In this document: positions 9,201-17,810 of the stretch, piece by piece | Numbering within the stretch: the first letter of the stretch is position 1 | Layout of the letters: each line of letters opens with the position of its first letter | Translations under genes and position numbers: made by a program | Assembly (NCBI GenBank): GCA_965199765.1 | Contig: CBDATC010000002.1 | Span: forward strand, 558,001-622,000 | Length of the DNA: 64,000 nt | Reading direction: 5' to 3' | From: JAPOXR01 sp965199765 | Lineage (GTDB): Bacteria > Pseudomonadota > Alphaproteobacteria > Rhodobacterales > Rhodobacteraceae | The notes under the pieces: generated by a model | Seen by the model: the letters and a program-made list of their open reading frames with translations, nothing else | Told to the model about the DNA's origin: nothing | Databases searched by the model: none

Positions 9201-10181
9201 ATGAACCCGGTTGCGCTGACAATCGGGGAACCGGCCGGGGTCGGTTTGGAGCTGGCGTTGTCAGCTTGGGAGAAACTGCAGGACAAATACACGTTCTTCC
9301 TGATTGCCGACCGAAGACAAATCTCTCACAGCGCATCGGACATTCCGGTATACGAGATTTCCTCGCCAGACGAGGCAAAAGCGGCGATTTCCCGCGGACT
9401 GCCTCTGCTGCATTTTGAATTTCCCCGCATCGTGGATCCCGGTCAAGCTGCGCTGGAGAACGCAAATGCCGTTGTGCAAGTGATTAAGTTGGCGGTCGAA
9501 CTGGTCCAAGCTGGTAAAGCGAGCGCCATCTGCACCAATCCGGTTAATAAGTTTATTCTGCGAAGCGGAACGGATTTCTCGTTTCCTGGCCAAACCGAAC
9601 TCCTTCAATGCCTTTGCGGAACGGGCCAGGCGGTCATGCTGCTGGCATCGCCTATGCTCAAAGTGGTTCCATTAACGACACATTTGCCCCTTAAAGGCGC
9701 AGCGAGCCAAGTGACCGTTGAACGGATTGCAGCAACCGCGAAAACACTGCACCGTGCGCTCCAACAAGATTTCGCCATCGAACATCCAAGAATTTCGATA
9801 TGCGGTCTTAATCCGCATGCGGGCGAATTCGGCGAATTTGGTCAAGAGGAGCAGACCACGATTGGTCCGGCTGCCGACAAGCTCCGCGCCGAAGGACTTG
9901 ACATATCAGGCCCCCACCCTGCTGATAGCTTGTTTCACGCAGAAGCCCGGCGGACCTATGATGCGGCCTTATGCATGTATCATGATCAAGCTCTCATTCC
10001 GCTCAAGGCTCTGGATTTCTGGGGATCGGTGAATGTGACAATTGGATTGCCGATTATTCGCACATCGCCCGATCACGGCACAGCGTTTGAAATCGCCGGC
10101 AAAGGCGTGGCGCGGGCAGACAGCCTGATACGCGCACTGGTCCTTGCAACCGAGATCGCGCATAACCGGAATTCGCTGTGA
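9201..10181 (+). CDS. pdxA: 4-hydroxythreonine-4-phosphate dehydrogenase
   Basis: PdxA oxidises 4-phosphohydroxy-L-threonine in the DXP-dependent branch of pyridoxal phosphate synthesis. The 326-residue product opens with TIGEPAGVGLEL (family: GDPAGIGPE) and carries THLPLKGA near residue 157, GLNPHAGEFGEFGQEE near 200 and MYHDQALIPLKAL near 258; the His residues in these motifs bind the divalent metal. Length is standard. It sits between surA and rsmA, a layout shared with many proteobacteria. The rsmA start overlaps its stop codon (GTGA). Confidence 0.94.
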   Translation: MNPVALTIGEPAGVGLELALSAWEKLQDKYTFFLIADRRQISHSASDIPVYEISSPDEAKAAISRGLPLLHFEFPRIVDPGQAALENANAVVQVIKLAVELVQAGKASAICTNPVNKFILRSGTDFSFPGQTELLQCLCGTGQAVMLLASPMLKVVPLTTHLPLKGAASQVTVERIAATAKTLHRALQQDFAIEHPRISICGLNPHAGEFGEFGQEEQTTIGPAADKLRAEGLDISGPHPADSLFHAEARRTYDAALCMYHDQALIPLKALDFWGSVNVTIGLPIIRTSPDHGTAFEIAGKGVARADSLIRALVLATEIAHNRNSL

Positions 10182-11038
10182 CATCGTCGCCGAGTTTGCC
10201 GCCGCTGCGCGACGTTATCGCCAAACACAAGCTGTCCGCCAAAAAATCACTTGGCCAAAATTTTGTGCTGGATTCCAATCTTAATGCAAAAATCGCTCGC
10301 CTAGCCGGCCCCTTGGCAGGACACGATGTGCTGGAAGTCGGACCCGGGCCCGGTGGATTGACGCGGAGTTTGATTGAGCACGGCGCACGGCGCGTCGTCG
10401 CGATCGAAAAGGATCACCGATTTATTCCGGCACTGAATGAAATAGCGTCAGTGATGCCCCAACTGAAAATTATTCATGGTGATGCGCTTACGCATCCCGC
10501 GGAATCAATTTTGCGCGAGCCTGTGCGCATCGTCGGTAATCTTCCGTTCAACATCGCCACCTTGCTGTTATGCCATTGGTTGGAGTCAAAGGATTGGCCG
10601 CCGTTTTGGAAAAGCCTGACATTGATGTTTCAGCGTGAAACCGCCGAACGAATCGTAGCCGCAAACGCGACATCTGCTTACGGACGCCTTTCGATTTTAT
10701 CGCAATGGCGAACGACGGCGACGATTTTGGGCACGGTGCCCGCGTCAGCTTTTGTTCCGCGGCCAAAAATTGCTGCTGCGATTGTTCGCATCGAACCCAA
10801 AGCCAAGGCCCGGTCGGATGTTTCCGTGAAAGAACTGAGCAGAATTACCCGTTTGGCATTTAGTCACCGGCGTAAGATGGTCAAAACAAACCTAAAGCGC
10901 AGTTTCACAAATTACGCCGAGGCGATGGCAGAATTGGAAATCAATCCTTCTGCGCGGCCAGAACAAATCACCGTAGAACAATATTGTTGTTTGGCGCGCC
11001 GCCTCGATTCACGTCCGGCCAACCAGCCGAACTTATAA
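10178..11038 (+). CDS. rsmA: 16S rRNA dimethyladenosine transferase
   Basis: RsmA (KsgA) dimethylates two adjacent adenines near the 3' end of 16S rRNA using S-adenosylmethionine, a late checkpoint in small-subunit assembly. The 286-residue product shows KSLGQNFVLDSNL near residue 21, the SAM-binding loop VLEVGPGPGGLTRSLIEHGA near 50-70, and the catalytic motif NLPFNIAT near 121-128 (family NLPYNI/NLPYQI). The start is a GTG overlapping the pdxA stop. It is the last gene of the lpt-sur-pdxA run and converges on the DUF4167 gene with about 40 bases between stops. Confidence 0.94.
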   Translation: MTSSPSLPPLRDVIAKHKLSAKKSLGQNFVLDSNLNAKIARLAGPLAGHDVLEVGPGPGGLTRSLIEHGARRVVAIEKDHRFIPALNEIASVMPQLKIIHGDALTHPAESILREPVRIVGNLPFNIATLLLCHWLESKDWPPFWKSLTLMFQRETAERIVAANATSAYGRLSILSQWRTTATILGTVPASAFVPRPKIAAAIVRIEPKAKARSDVSVKELSRITRLAFSHRRKMVKTNLKRSFTNYAEAMAELEINPSARPEQITVEQYCCLARRLDSRPANQPNL

Positions 11039-11077
11039 ATTTCGTATCCGCATTATCATCTGTGGGTTGTCCCAACC

Positions 11078-11464
11078 TTAGGAAACGGGGCTTTTTTCAT
11101 CATTTAATAGACAGAGCTCGTCAGGATTCGCTAGCGCTTGCTTTCCTCCACTTTTAACGGCTTCGCCATTGACGATTTGCGAAACATGTTGAGGAGATGG
11201 TTGCTCCCGCCTTGGAGTCTGCGCTTTCTGCGCAGTCAAAAGGCGCCGGTAGTGTTCGGCGTGCTGAAGACAACTAATCGCTGTCACCCTGTCGCCTGAT
11301 AACTCTGCATCTTGCGCCAGTGTTTCATATTTGTCGATGATTTGCTGTGGGTTTCCACGGACTTTGCCCTCTGGGCCGGAACTGTCAAAAACCCGATTGA
11401 CGATGCTTCCGTTGAGTCTTCCCCGACCCTTGTTACGGGATCGGTTGCTGTTTGATTGTCGCAT
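11078..11464 (-). CDS. DUF4167 domain protein
   Basis: The 128-residue product starts MRQSNSNRSRNKGRGR, a basic, probably nucleic-acid-contacting tail, followed by the conserved DUF4167 core: VFDSSGPEGKVRGNPQQIID, then KYETLAQDAELSGDRVTAIS and LQHAEHYRRLL. DUF4167 proteins are an alphaproteobacterial family of unknown role, usually encoded next to prmC/prfA as here. I chose the ATG at 11464 because the recognisable family start is MRQ and AGAGG lies just upstream; an ATG at 11488 is possible. The rest of the C-terminus is low-complexity and not recognisable. Confidence 0.8.
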   Translation of the reverse strand: MRQSNSNRSRNKGRGRLNGSIVNRVFDSSGPEGKVRGNPQQIIDKYETLAQDAELSGDRVTAISCLQHAEHYRRLLTAQKAQTPRREQPSPQHVSQIVNGEAVKSGGKQALANPDELCLLNDEKSPVS

Positions 11465-11838
11465 TACACCTCTGAATTTAGTTTGCAAATGGCTTGCCCA
11501 ACCGATGCCTTCTCAGTTGGAAACCGGTTCAAATTGATTGCCCGAAACTCTCAGCTCTCTCTTTGGAAGGACTCCACTGACTCCGGAACTGATCTGCCGA
11601 CCGCAAACTTCTGCTCTGCTTAGAAAGCAGCTGCAATTGCATACTAACTTGCGTTTATTTAGCAGCATAAAACCTGCTGGCGACCAAATATGGACAATGG
11701 AATCTGTGCGTTGTGCTGATTCTGATGCGAGTAATAATATTTTTTTTATGTCTATTTGTAGCGAATGATAATTAATTTGATCAAATTGTTGCAGTTGCGA
11801 TACAATGTGGTTCCCAGTGGCCAAAACACAACTGAATG
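11465..11838. other. Intergenic region without a convincing gene
   Basis: About 370 bases of AT-richer sequence between the DUF4167 gene and prmC. Open frames on both strands lack conserved motifs, ribosome binding sites or a plausible composition. The only regular structure seen is a 14-base perfect palindrome, AATTTGATCAAATT, at 11774-11787, about 310 bases upstream of the DUF4167 start. It may hold that gene's promoter. Confidence 0.5.
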
Positions 11839-11865
11839 AAAAAAACCGGGAAATTTAACTCGGTT
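11839..11865 (-). terminator. Rho-independent terminator of prmC, overlapping its stop codon
   Basis: On the minus strand AACCGAG (11865-11859) can pair with CCCGGTT (11850-11844), six of seven positions, with an 8-base loop. It is followed by a run of seven T. The upstream arm begins within the last codons of prmC, so the hairpin includes the end of the coding sequence. Confidence 0.6.
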
Positions 11866-12703
11866 TTCGGCCCGCGCCAAAGACGATCGCGCGAGTTCGC
11901 CCATCAAAATCATTTAGAAGCTGTTCAATGGTGAACCCCGATGCTTCGAAGATTTTCTCCACCCGCCCAGACTGACCTGCGCCGACTTCGACGATAACGC
12001 TGCCGTTCTGGCTCAGGACTGGTCGCACAGCATCTGCAATCTCCTGATAAGCGGCGGTGCCATCGCCGCCGGTCGTAAGCGCCTCTCGCGGCTCAAAGTC
12101 CCGAATTTCCGGCTGCAACCTCCTGTATTCGTCCGCCGATACATAAGGCGGATTGCTCAGAATTACATCAAATTGGCCTTTGATTCCTGTGCACCAGCTT
12201 GCCCGCTGGAATTCAGCTCTGTCACCGAGACGAAGCCGCTTGGCATTGTTCCGTGCGACACGGATCGCCGCCTCGCTGATGTCCGTTCCGATGCCAGTGG
12301 TTTCCAAACAGTGCTGCAGCACCGAGAGCAGCAAACAACCGCTTCCCGTGCCCAAATCAAGCAATCTCCGCGGCCGCCTTTCTATTGTCGCGGTTACTAG
12401 GATTTCCGACTCTGGCCGCGGATCAAGCACCGCCGAATTGATCAAGAACTCGCTGCTGTAAAACCATCTTCGACCGGTGATCTGCGCCACCGGACGCCTC
12501 AGCTGACGCTGCCGGACATAGGTTTCAAACGATGCCAGCGTGTCGACGTCAAGAACGTCGCTTGGCGCGGGGCCGGACGACAGACCTTGCGGCTCAACTG
12601 CAAAGCGCATCAGCCTCCACGCGTCGACTTCAGGCGATTCCACGCCCGCCGCTGCTAAACGCTGCACGGCGTCCGCGATCGCAGAAGATATTGGAACGCT
12701 CAT
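11855..12703 (-). CDS. prmC: Peptide chain release factor N5-glutamine methyltransferase
   Basis: PrmC methylates the Gln of the GGQ motif in release factors, its substrate PrfA being encoded immediately upstream. The 282-residue product has an N-terminal helical domain, then the SAM fold with LLDLGTGSGCLLLSVLQ near residue 115 and the catalytic signature ILSNPPYVSADEYRRL near 180-195 (NPPY binds the glutamine amide). The ATG at 12703 overlaps the prfA stop (ATGA), so the pair is translationally coupled. A hairpin-plus-T terminator overlaps its stop. Confidence 0.94.
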   Translation of the reverse strand: MSVPISSAIADAVQRLAAAGVESPEVDAWRLMRFAVEPQGLSSGPAPSDVLDVDTLASFETYVRQRQLRRPVAQITGRRWFYSSEFLINSAVLDPRPESEILVTATIERRPRRLLDLGTGSGCLLLSVLQHCLETTGIGTDISEAAIRVARNNAKRLRLGDRAEFQRASWCTGIKGQFDVILSNPPYVSADEYRRLQPEIRDFEPREALTTGGDGTAAYQEIADAVRPVLSQNGSVIVEVGAGQSGRVEKIFEASGFTIEQLLNDFDGRTRAIVFGAGRKPS

Positions 12704-13752
12704 GCCTCCGGGCCCGCAAGTCGCCGCGCTTGATCGAATTCGATCAACGCATCGACCACCTTATCGATATCTCCGTTCAGAAACTGTTCGAGATTATAAA
12801 GTGTCATATTGACCCGATGGTCTGTTACCCGCTGTTCCGGAAAATTATAAGTTCGAATCCGCTCGGACCTGTCGCCGGATCCTACCTGCGACTTTCGCGC
12901 CTCGGCTCGTGAATCGACGGCTTCGCTCCGCTGTAATTCATAGAGGCGGGCCCGAAGCAGGTTCATGGCCGCTGCCCGATTGCGGTGTTGTGATTTTTCC
13001 GACGATGTCACCACAATTCCGGACTTTAGGTGCGTTATGCGAACCGCCGAGTCGGTTTTGTTGACATGCTGACCCCCGGCGCCGCTGGCGCGCATCGTAT
13101 CAATGCGGATATCATCTTTTGAAATTTTGATTTCCACTTCGTCAGGCTCAGGAAGCACCGCAACAGTTGCGGCGGAAGTGTGGATGCGTCCGCTGGCCTC
13201 GGTTGCCGGAACCCGCTGCACACGATGAACACCAGCCTCGAATCGAAGCCGCGCAAACACGCCTGCGCCCTTTATTGCCGCCAAAACCTCCTTGTAGCCA
13301 CCCGATGTTGATGGACTCATGCTGAGTTCGGAAAACTTCCAGTCATTGCGGAATGCGTATTGCCGATAAAGTTTTAATAAGTCGCCCGCGAACAAGGCGG
13401 CTTCATCGCCTCCGGTCCCGGCTCTAATTTCAATAATCGCGGATTTTTTCGCGTCAATGTCCTTGGGCAGAAGAGCAAGCTTCATCTTACCCTCCAAATC
13501 AGTCAATTCGGCGCGGAGCTGGGGAAGCTCCTCTGCTGCGAGCAGTTCCATTTCTGGATCATTCATCCAAGACTCGGCAACGCCGACTTCCGAATGAACG
13601 CGCATATAATCTTTGGCGATCTCCGCCACATCATGGAGTGAATGATACTCCTTGCCCAGAGCTGGATTTTTCTGCCCGTCGACAGTGTTGAGCAGCTGCC
13701 CTAAATCAGCGTAGCGCTTTAGAATGCCCTTTATCTTTTCGATCGGAATCAT
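12700..13752 (-). CDS. prfA: Peptide chain release factor 1
   Basis: The 350-residue product is class I release factor RF1, which reads UAA and UAG. It contains the catalytic GGQ loop in RASGAGGQHVNKTDSAVRIT near residues 220-240 and the stop-codon recognition segment RVQRVPATEASGRIHTSAAT near 180-200, where PAT is the RF1-type PxT tripeptide. Length is typical. It forms an overlapping operon with prmC. The first codon is an ATG at 13752. Confidence 0.96.
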   Translation of the reverse strand: MIPIEKIKGILKRYADLGQLLNTVDGQKNPALGKEYHSLHDVAEIAKDYMRVHSEVGVAESWMNDPEMELLAAEELPQLRAELTDLEGKMKLALLPKDIDAKKSAIIEIRAGTGGDEAALFAGDLLKLYRQYAFRNDWKFSELSMSPSTSGGYKEVLAAIKGAGVFARLRFEAGVHRVQRVPATEASGRIHTSAATVAVLPEPDEVEIKISKDDIRIDTMRASGAGGQHVNKTDSAVRITHLKSGIVVTSSEKSQHRNRAAAMNLLRARLYELQRSEAVDSRAEARKSQVGSGDRSERIRTYNFPEQRVTDHRVNMTLYNLEQFLNGDIDKVVDALIEFDQARRLAGPEA

Positions 13753-13848
13753 CGGTTAACTTTGCTCTGGCCGCGCAGATTTTCTTTGTTCCATGAGAAT
13801 TTCTGACAGCTTGTTTGCACTATTCGCAGAATTTTGTAGGCTGCACGC

Positions 13849-14130
13849 ATGCGAACTTTGACAACTCTGATTTTCGCGATCGTGCTTTCCGCATCTGCCA
13901 GCGCAGATCCGACGCAGGAATCCAAACGGGTGGACTGTTATTGCACCGACGCCACCGGAGGTCGTGTTGAGCTGGGGGAGTCAGTATGCCTCTTCGTCAA
14001 TGGCCGTCATTTTGTCGCGTTATGTGATATGTCTCTAAACAATCCCGCTTGGCGGGACACCGGAGTTGATTGCGTCCTTTCAAATCGAATGCAAATTGAC
14101 CGAGGTTCAGACATCGAATTCATTGTTTGA
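13849..14130 (+). CDS. Small secreted cysteine-containing protein, conserved, function unknown
   Basis: This 93-residue protein has a clear signal peptide (MRTLTTLIFAIVLSASASA, then DPTQ). The mature part has five cysteines, in DCYC, VCLF, ALCDMSLNNPAW and VDCVLS. The block V-E-L-G-E followed by C, then C-D-M-S-L-N-N-P-x-W-R, resembles a conserved hypothetical family I recall from alphaproteobacteria; no function is known to me. Export plus paired cysteines suggests a disulfide-stabilised periplasmic protein. Its last 24 bases overlap the 3' end of ispG on the opposite strand. The ATG at 13849 is the only sensible start. Confidence 0.75.
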   Translation: MRTLTTLIFAIVLSASASADPTQESKRVDCYCTDATGGRVELGESVCLFVNGRHFVALCDMSLNNPAWRDTGVDCVLSNRMQIDRGSDIEFIV

Positions 14131-15237
14131 CGAGGTCTGGTTCAGACTCTTTGCTTTGTCTTCCACCAATGCGACAATATGTTCAATCATCGAGTCGTTT
14201 GCAAGTTTGTGAGCTGTGACACCCGACACATAAACCATCCCTGCGTCTTTTCCTCCGCCGGTGAATCCAAAATCGGTCAGCAGCGCTTCGCCCGGTCCGT
14301 TGACAACACATCCGATTATCGAAAGGGTGATCGGCTCTCGGATGTGCGCTAGCCGTTCTTCCAATAGGGCAACCGTTGAAATCACATCGAAACCCTGTCT
14401 TGCGCAGCTCGGGCAAGCGACAATGTTGACGCCTCGGTACCTAAGACCAAGTGACTTCAGAATTTCAAATCCGACTCTGACCTCTTCAACCGGATCAGCG
14501 GACAGGCTGACCCGGATTGTGTCGCCGACGCCTTCCCATAGCAGCATACCCAATCCGAGCGCGGACTTAACTGTTCCAGGGCGCTGGCTGCCCGCTTCGG
14601 TTATTCCAAGATGAATGGGGGCATCCGTCAGTTCAGCGAGTCGGCGGTATGCAGTGACTGCCATAAATATATCGGATGCTTTACAGCTGATTTTGTAGTC
14701 CTGAAAATCATTCTCCTCCAATACACTGATATGCCGCAATCCGGATTCGACCATCGCATCCGGACAAGGCTCTCTATGCTTTTCCAAGAGAGACCGTTCC
14801 AAGCTGCCGGCATTCACACCAATTCGAATGGAGCAGCCATGTTCCTTTGCTGCTGAAACCACTTCCCTAACCCGTTGGTCCGAGCCGATGTTTCCTGGAT
14901 TGATTCGAAGACAAGCAGCACCCGCCGCTGCAGCTTCGATAGCCCTTTGGTAGTGGAAATGAATGTCTGCGACGATAGGAATCGGACTGTCGCCAACAAT
15001 GGATTTCAGGGCCGACGAAGATGCCTTATCGGGAACCGAAACACGGATGATATCAGCTCCGGCTTCGGCGCATTCGTGAATCTGACGGACCGTCGCCGCG
15101 ACATCTGTGGTTGGCGTATTTGTCATGGTTTGAACAGAAATCGGGGCATCGCCGCCGACTGCAACCGGTCCGACATAAACTCTGCGCGAGCGGCGTCTGA
15201 CGATATTTCGCCAAGGTCTGATGGGATTGTGTTCCAT
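14107..15237 (-). CDS. ispG: 4-hydroxy-3-methylbut-2-en-1-yl diphosphate synthase
   Basis: IspG (GcpE) is the [4Fe-4S] enzyme of the non-mevalonate isoprenoid pathway. The product (376 residues from the ATG at 15237) contains VGGDAPISVQTMTNTPTTDV near the start, ADIHFHYQRA near residue 90, and the cluster ligands in VACPSCARQGFDV near 265 and IIGCVVNGPGEA near 305; the family's Glu after GPGE is present. I preferred the ATG at 15237 because AGG lies seven bases upstream; a TTG at 15252 is in frame but has no such site. It is 26 bases downstream of the RodZ-like gene on the same strand, so the two are probably co-transcribed. Confidence 0.94.
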   Translation of the reverse strand: MEHNPIRPWRNIVRRRSRRVYVGPVAVGGDAPISVQTMTNTPTTDVAATVRQIHECAEAGADIIRVSVPDKASSSALKSIVGDSPIPIVADIHFHYQRAIEAAAAGAACLRINPGNIGSDQRVREVVSAAKEHGCSIRIGVNAGSLERSLLEKHREPCPDAMVESGLRHISVLEENDFQDYKISCKASDIFMAVTAYRRLAELTDAPIHLGITEAGSQRPGTVKSALGLGMLLWEGVGDTIRVSLSADPVEEVRVGFEILKSLGLRYRGVNIVACPSCARQGFDVISTVALLEERLAHIREPITLSIIGCVVNGPGEALLTDFGFTGGGKDAGMVYVSGVTAHKLANDSMIEHIVALVEDKAKSLNQTSSNNEFDV

Positions 15238-15263
15238 ATTGAAACCTAACAAACAAACATAAG

Positions 15264-16487
15264 CTATTCGAAGGTCTGTGAAATCTGCACGTGGTTTTGA
15301 ATTTCCTGCGGGATTTCATCTGATTCGACTCTGGCAAACCGGTCAACAATGGCAGCAGCCGATAAGTCAACGTTCTTTATCACCGATATGCCAAGACCCG
15401 CCGGTCCGTAAATTTCACCTCCGACAACGAAATACAGCGCACCAGGGTTTCCGGCCCGCAGGAGAAGCGGCTCATTCGAGCGCGGAACAGAGAACTCTGC
15501 CCCAGCTGGCAGCACCCGTTCCTGCAAAACCGTATCATCCGCCCGCTTTATTCTCACCCATACCGGGCTGGCCGGAAGCAGGAGCACTTCATTTGGGTCC
15601 CCGGCAACAGCCAGCTGAATGTCTGATGCATTGTCAACAGAATACTGGTCACCAGCAGTGGACACTTCAATTTCCAGCGCGCGCTCGCCAATTGCTTCCA
15701 CACTTTCAGCCATTGGTTCTGCCGCCGCCAAACCCGTCTCCATCGATACGACCGCTGTCGTGTCAGGCGACGAATTATTGCGATTGGAAAAAACCCCGTT
15801 TTCGCCTGGCAGAAATTCTTTCATTGTCTTTCGATTGCCAAGTGAAGCGGTTTCCAGAATTTGAATTTCGGAAAATTGCCAAGCATCCGATACGGCGGTT
15901 TCAGCAACAATGTCATTACTCTGAAGATTTAAGCCAGCGTTTTCTGTACTGGTCTGCATCGCGCTATCAATTTCGCTGTACACCGTCCACCCGACATAGC
16001 CGACGCCAACGAATAGGAAAACCACCAGCATCGATGAAGTCAAAGCTTGTATTGATTGTTTGGTCAGCCACGTATTGCTCGGCTCAGCAATCAACTCTTC
16101 ACGTTGAATCCGCTTTCTGAAGCGCTTCGACTTCGGAACAGATTTTTGTTCGCTACGGGGCTTCGGCTTTCCCGACAGGTTAACCGGCAGAGCTTCAAAT
16201 CCTGATTCTCTGCAAAATCTGCGAAAGGCGTCGTCCGGGTCCATGCCAAGATATTTTGCATAGCTCCGCACATGCCCCGGGACAATCCACTTGATCTCAA
16301 ACCCATCAGGGTCACATACCTCTATGCAATGAATGAGCCTTGCACGTATGTTGATCTCCTTCTCCACATCGAGAAGAGACTTTCCCATCGAGGCGCGCCG
16401 CCCACGCATTTCATCGCCGAGCAGGACTGAATAATCGTCAAAGCCACGCAGCAATGCGCCAGTTTCTGCTGTTTCGACTACCGTCAT
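15264..16487 (-). CDS. RodZ-like helix-turn-helix membrane protein (DUF4115)
   Basis: A 407-residue bitopic membrane protein. Residues about 22-95 form a RodZ-type helix-turn-helix (LGDEMRGRRASMGKSLLDVE and the segment GHVRSYAKYLGMDPDDAFRR). A basic linker follows, then one membrane helix near 150-172 (ALTSSMLVVFLFVGVGYVGW). A long acidic periplasmic stretch comes next, then a C-terminal DUF4115 domain (ASPVWVRIKRADDTVLQERV and GNPGALYFVVGGEIYGPAGL). RodZ homologues connect MreB to the wall synthesis machinery. The gene lies directly upstream of ispG as in several alphaproteobacteria. A good promoter lies 55 bases upstream. Confidence 0.85.
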   Translation of the reverse strand: MTVVETAETGALLRGFDDYSVLLGDEMRGRRASMGKSLLDVEKEINIRARLIHCIEVCDPDGFEIKWIVPGHVRSYAKYLGMDPDDAFRRFCRESGFEALPVNLSGKPKPRSEQKSVPKSKRFRKRIQREELIAEPSNTWLTKQSIQALTSSMLVVFLFVGVGYVGWTVYSEIDSAMQTSTENAGLNLQSNDIVAETAVSDAWQFSEIQILETASLGNRKTMKEFLPGENGVFSNRNNSSPDTTAVVSMETGLAAAEPMAESVEAIGERALEIEVSTAGDQYSVDNASDIQLAVAGDPNEVLLLPASPVWVRIKRADDTVLQERVLPAGAEFSVPRSNEPLLLRAGNPGALYFVVGGEIYGPAGLGISVIKNVDLSAAAIVDRFARVESDEIPQEIQNHVQISQTFE

Positions 16488-16541
16488 AGGATTGTCTTCG
16501 GCGCGAAGTCGCCCTCTACTCCGCTCTTAGTGCGTAATATA

Positions 16542-16570
16542 TATTTAGCATCTGACACCGGTTTTGCCAA
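16542..16570 (-). promoter_or_regulatory. Sigma70-type promoter for the RodZ-like gene and ispG
   Basis: On the minus strand TTGGCA (16570-16565) is followed, after 17 bases, by TAAATA (16547-16542), inside a TA-rich stretch. A start near 16535 would give a leader of about 50 bases. Inferred from pattern only. Confidence 0.5.
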
Positions 16571-16988
16571 GTCCACCGAGATGAATTTTGCATCATGCAG
16601 CGATTCCGCAGAAGATTCAGTCACTTTTCAGCCGAAACTAGAAGTTTGCTGCTCTGTCGCACGAAAATGTCGGAAGAGGCATTGCGACATGCTGGAACTG
16701 CTGCTGGTTCGCATTCAAATTGACATAGGTTAACTCTCGGTGGTCCTGCATAACATTAAACGCTGGCAATTTGAAGCCCAGCCTGAGAAAAGCAACGCTG
16801 CCAAAAAAAAGCATGAAGCAGATGATCTCGGCGAAGACCACTGACTTGAGGCAAACCGCTTCGACCTGTGATGGTTTGGTTTACATTCCTGACTTCCGTG
16901 CCCAATCGCAGCGCGGTTGATCTGGATCATTTGAGAATTAGCCGATATTGAACAAACTAAACCGTGACTCGTGCGAATTGCGCTGATC
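16571..16988. other. Intergenic region without a convincing gene
   Basis: About 420 bases between the RodZ-like promoter and a possible small gene. A minus-strand frame (16841-16638, 67 codons) would encode a hydrophobic N-terminus, but it starts with GTG, lacks a ribosome binding site and loses any pattern after the first 20 residues. I see no RNA gene or repeat. Confidence 0.45.
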
Positions 16989-17162
16989 TCACTCTGGTCT
17001 TTCATGGTTAATTCCGAGAACATCAGACAACTTCTTTAAAATCTTGGTGTGGCGCTCGGGCCATCCGCTCCCCCGAGCCAGCCATACTCCTATGTCCTGA
17101 TCGGTTTCTTCCATCAGGAGTTCGAGTTCCTTAATCTGCTTGATCGTCGAGATATTTTCCAT
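16989..17162 (-). CDS. Possible small hydrophilic protein, function unknown
   Basis: A 57-codon frame from an ATG at 17162 encodes a charged, mostly helical peptide beginning MENISTIKQIKELELLMEET and ending near GINHERPE. It follows the Lrp-family gene on the same strand, about 110 bases after its stop, and the frame extends upstream to a TTG inside the lrp end. There is no clear ribosome binding site and I do not recognise the family. Composition looks more protein-like than the neighbouring frames, but it could be chance. Confidence 0.3.
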   Translation of the reverse strand: MENISTIKQIKELELLMEETDQDIGVWLARGSGWPERHTKILKKLSDVLGINHERPE

Positions 17163-17274
17163 GCAAAGATAGTTTGTAAAAATAAAACAGAGTTCCAAGG
17201 TTCCGCGGTGCCGAGCCCGCACGTTAAGTCGCTTGAGTCTAATCTCAAGCGAAAGACCGGAATCGCGCATAAGA

Positions 17275-17739
17275 TCACCGAGTATCAATTGGCAATGCGA
17301 CGCTGCTTTTGATTTCCTGCATTGAAAGCAGGGCGGTCACGTTGAAAATCTTCACCCGAGAAATCAGCGTTTGATAAAACTCGTCATACGCCCGGGCATT
17401 GGCGACGCGCACCTTTAGAATGTAGTCTATGTCCCCGGCAAGCCGATGCGCTTCCAGCACTTCAGGTCGATCAAGCAACGCTCTCAAAAATTGCTCCTGC
17501 CAGTTCGCATCATGCTCTGAAGTGCGCACAAGCACGAAGAAGCAGGCCTCAAATCCCAGTTTCTCAGGGTCGACAACGCACACAGGCGCTCCAATCACTC
17601 CAGCGTTCCGCATTTTCTGGATTCGTGCCCAAACCGGCGTTTTGGATGAACCGACTTTCGTTGCGATCGCTTCTAAAGACTGACCCGCGTCTTTTTGAAG
17701 CTCCGCTAAAATCCTTCTGTTCAAACGATCTAATCGCAT
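17275..17739 (-). CDS. Lrp/AsnC family transcriptional regulator
   Basis: The 154-residue product has the standard layout: an N-terminal winged helix-turn-helix (MRLDRLNRRILAELQKDAGQ then SLEAIATKVGSSKTPVWARI) and a C-terminal RAM/AsnC ligand-binding domain (VLEAHRLAGDIDYILKVRVA, near residues 95-115). The G-D-x-D-Y motif in the RAM domain is intact. Such proteins form octamers and sense amino acids; the ligand cannot be read from sequence. The ATG at 17739 has GAGG five bases upstream. A near-consensus Lrp box sits 57 bases upstream, consistent with autoregulation, and the same intergenic region leads to the bufferin operon on the other strand. Confidence 0.9.
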   Translation of the reverse strand: MRLDRLNRRILAELQKDAGQSLEAIATKVGSSKTPVWARIQKMRNAGVIGAPVCVVDPEKLGFEACFFVLVRTSEHDANWQEQFLRALLDRPEVLEAHRLAGDIDYILKVRVANARAYDEFYQTLISRVKIFNVTALLSMQEIKSSVALPIDTR

Positions 17740-17795
17740 CGTGACCTCACAAAAATTTTATGGATACCGCAAACCGTCTAAAAAACCGAATAAAG

Positions 17796-17810
17796 TAGAA
17801 ATTTATTCTA
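17796..17810. promoter_or_regulatory. Lrp-type operator box
   Basis: TAGAAATTTATTCTA matches the E. coli Lrp consensus YAGHAWATTWTDCTR at 14 of 15 positions, with TAGAA/TTCTA arms. It lies in the AT-rich divergent region, 57 bases upstream of the lrp-family start and about 170 bases upstream of the bufferin precursor start. Confidence 0.6.

Noticed and set aside
11513..11824. Minus-strand frame of 103 codons in the DUF4167-prmC gap
   Set aside because: No ribosome binding site, no conserved motif, odd composition.
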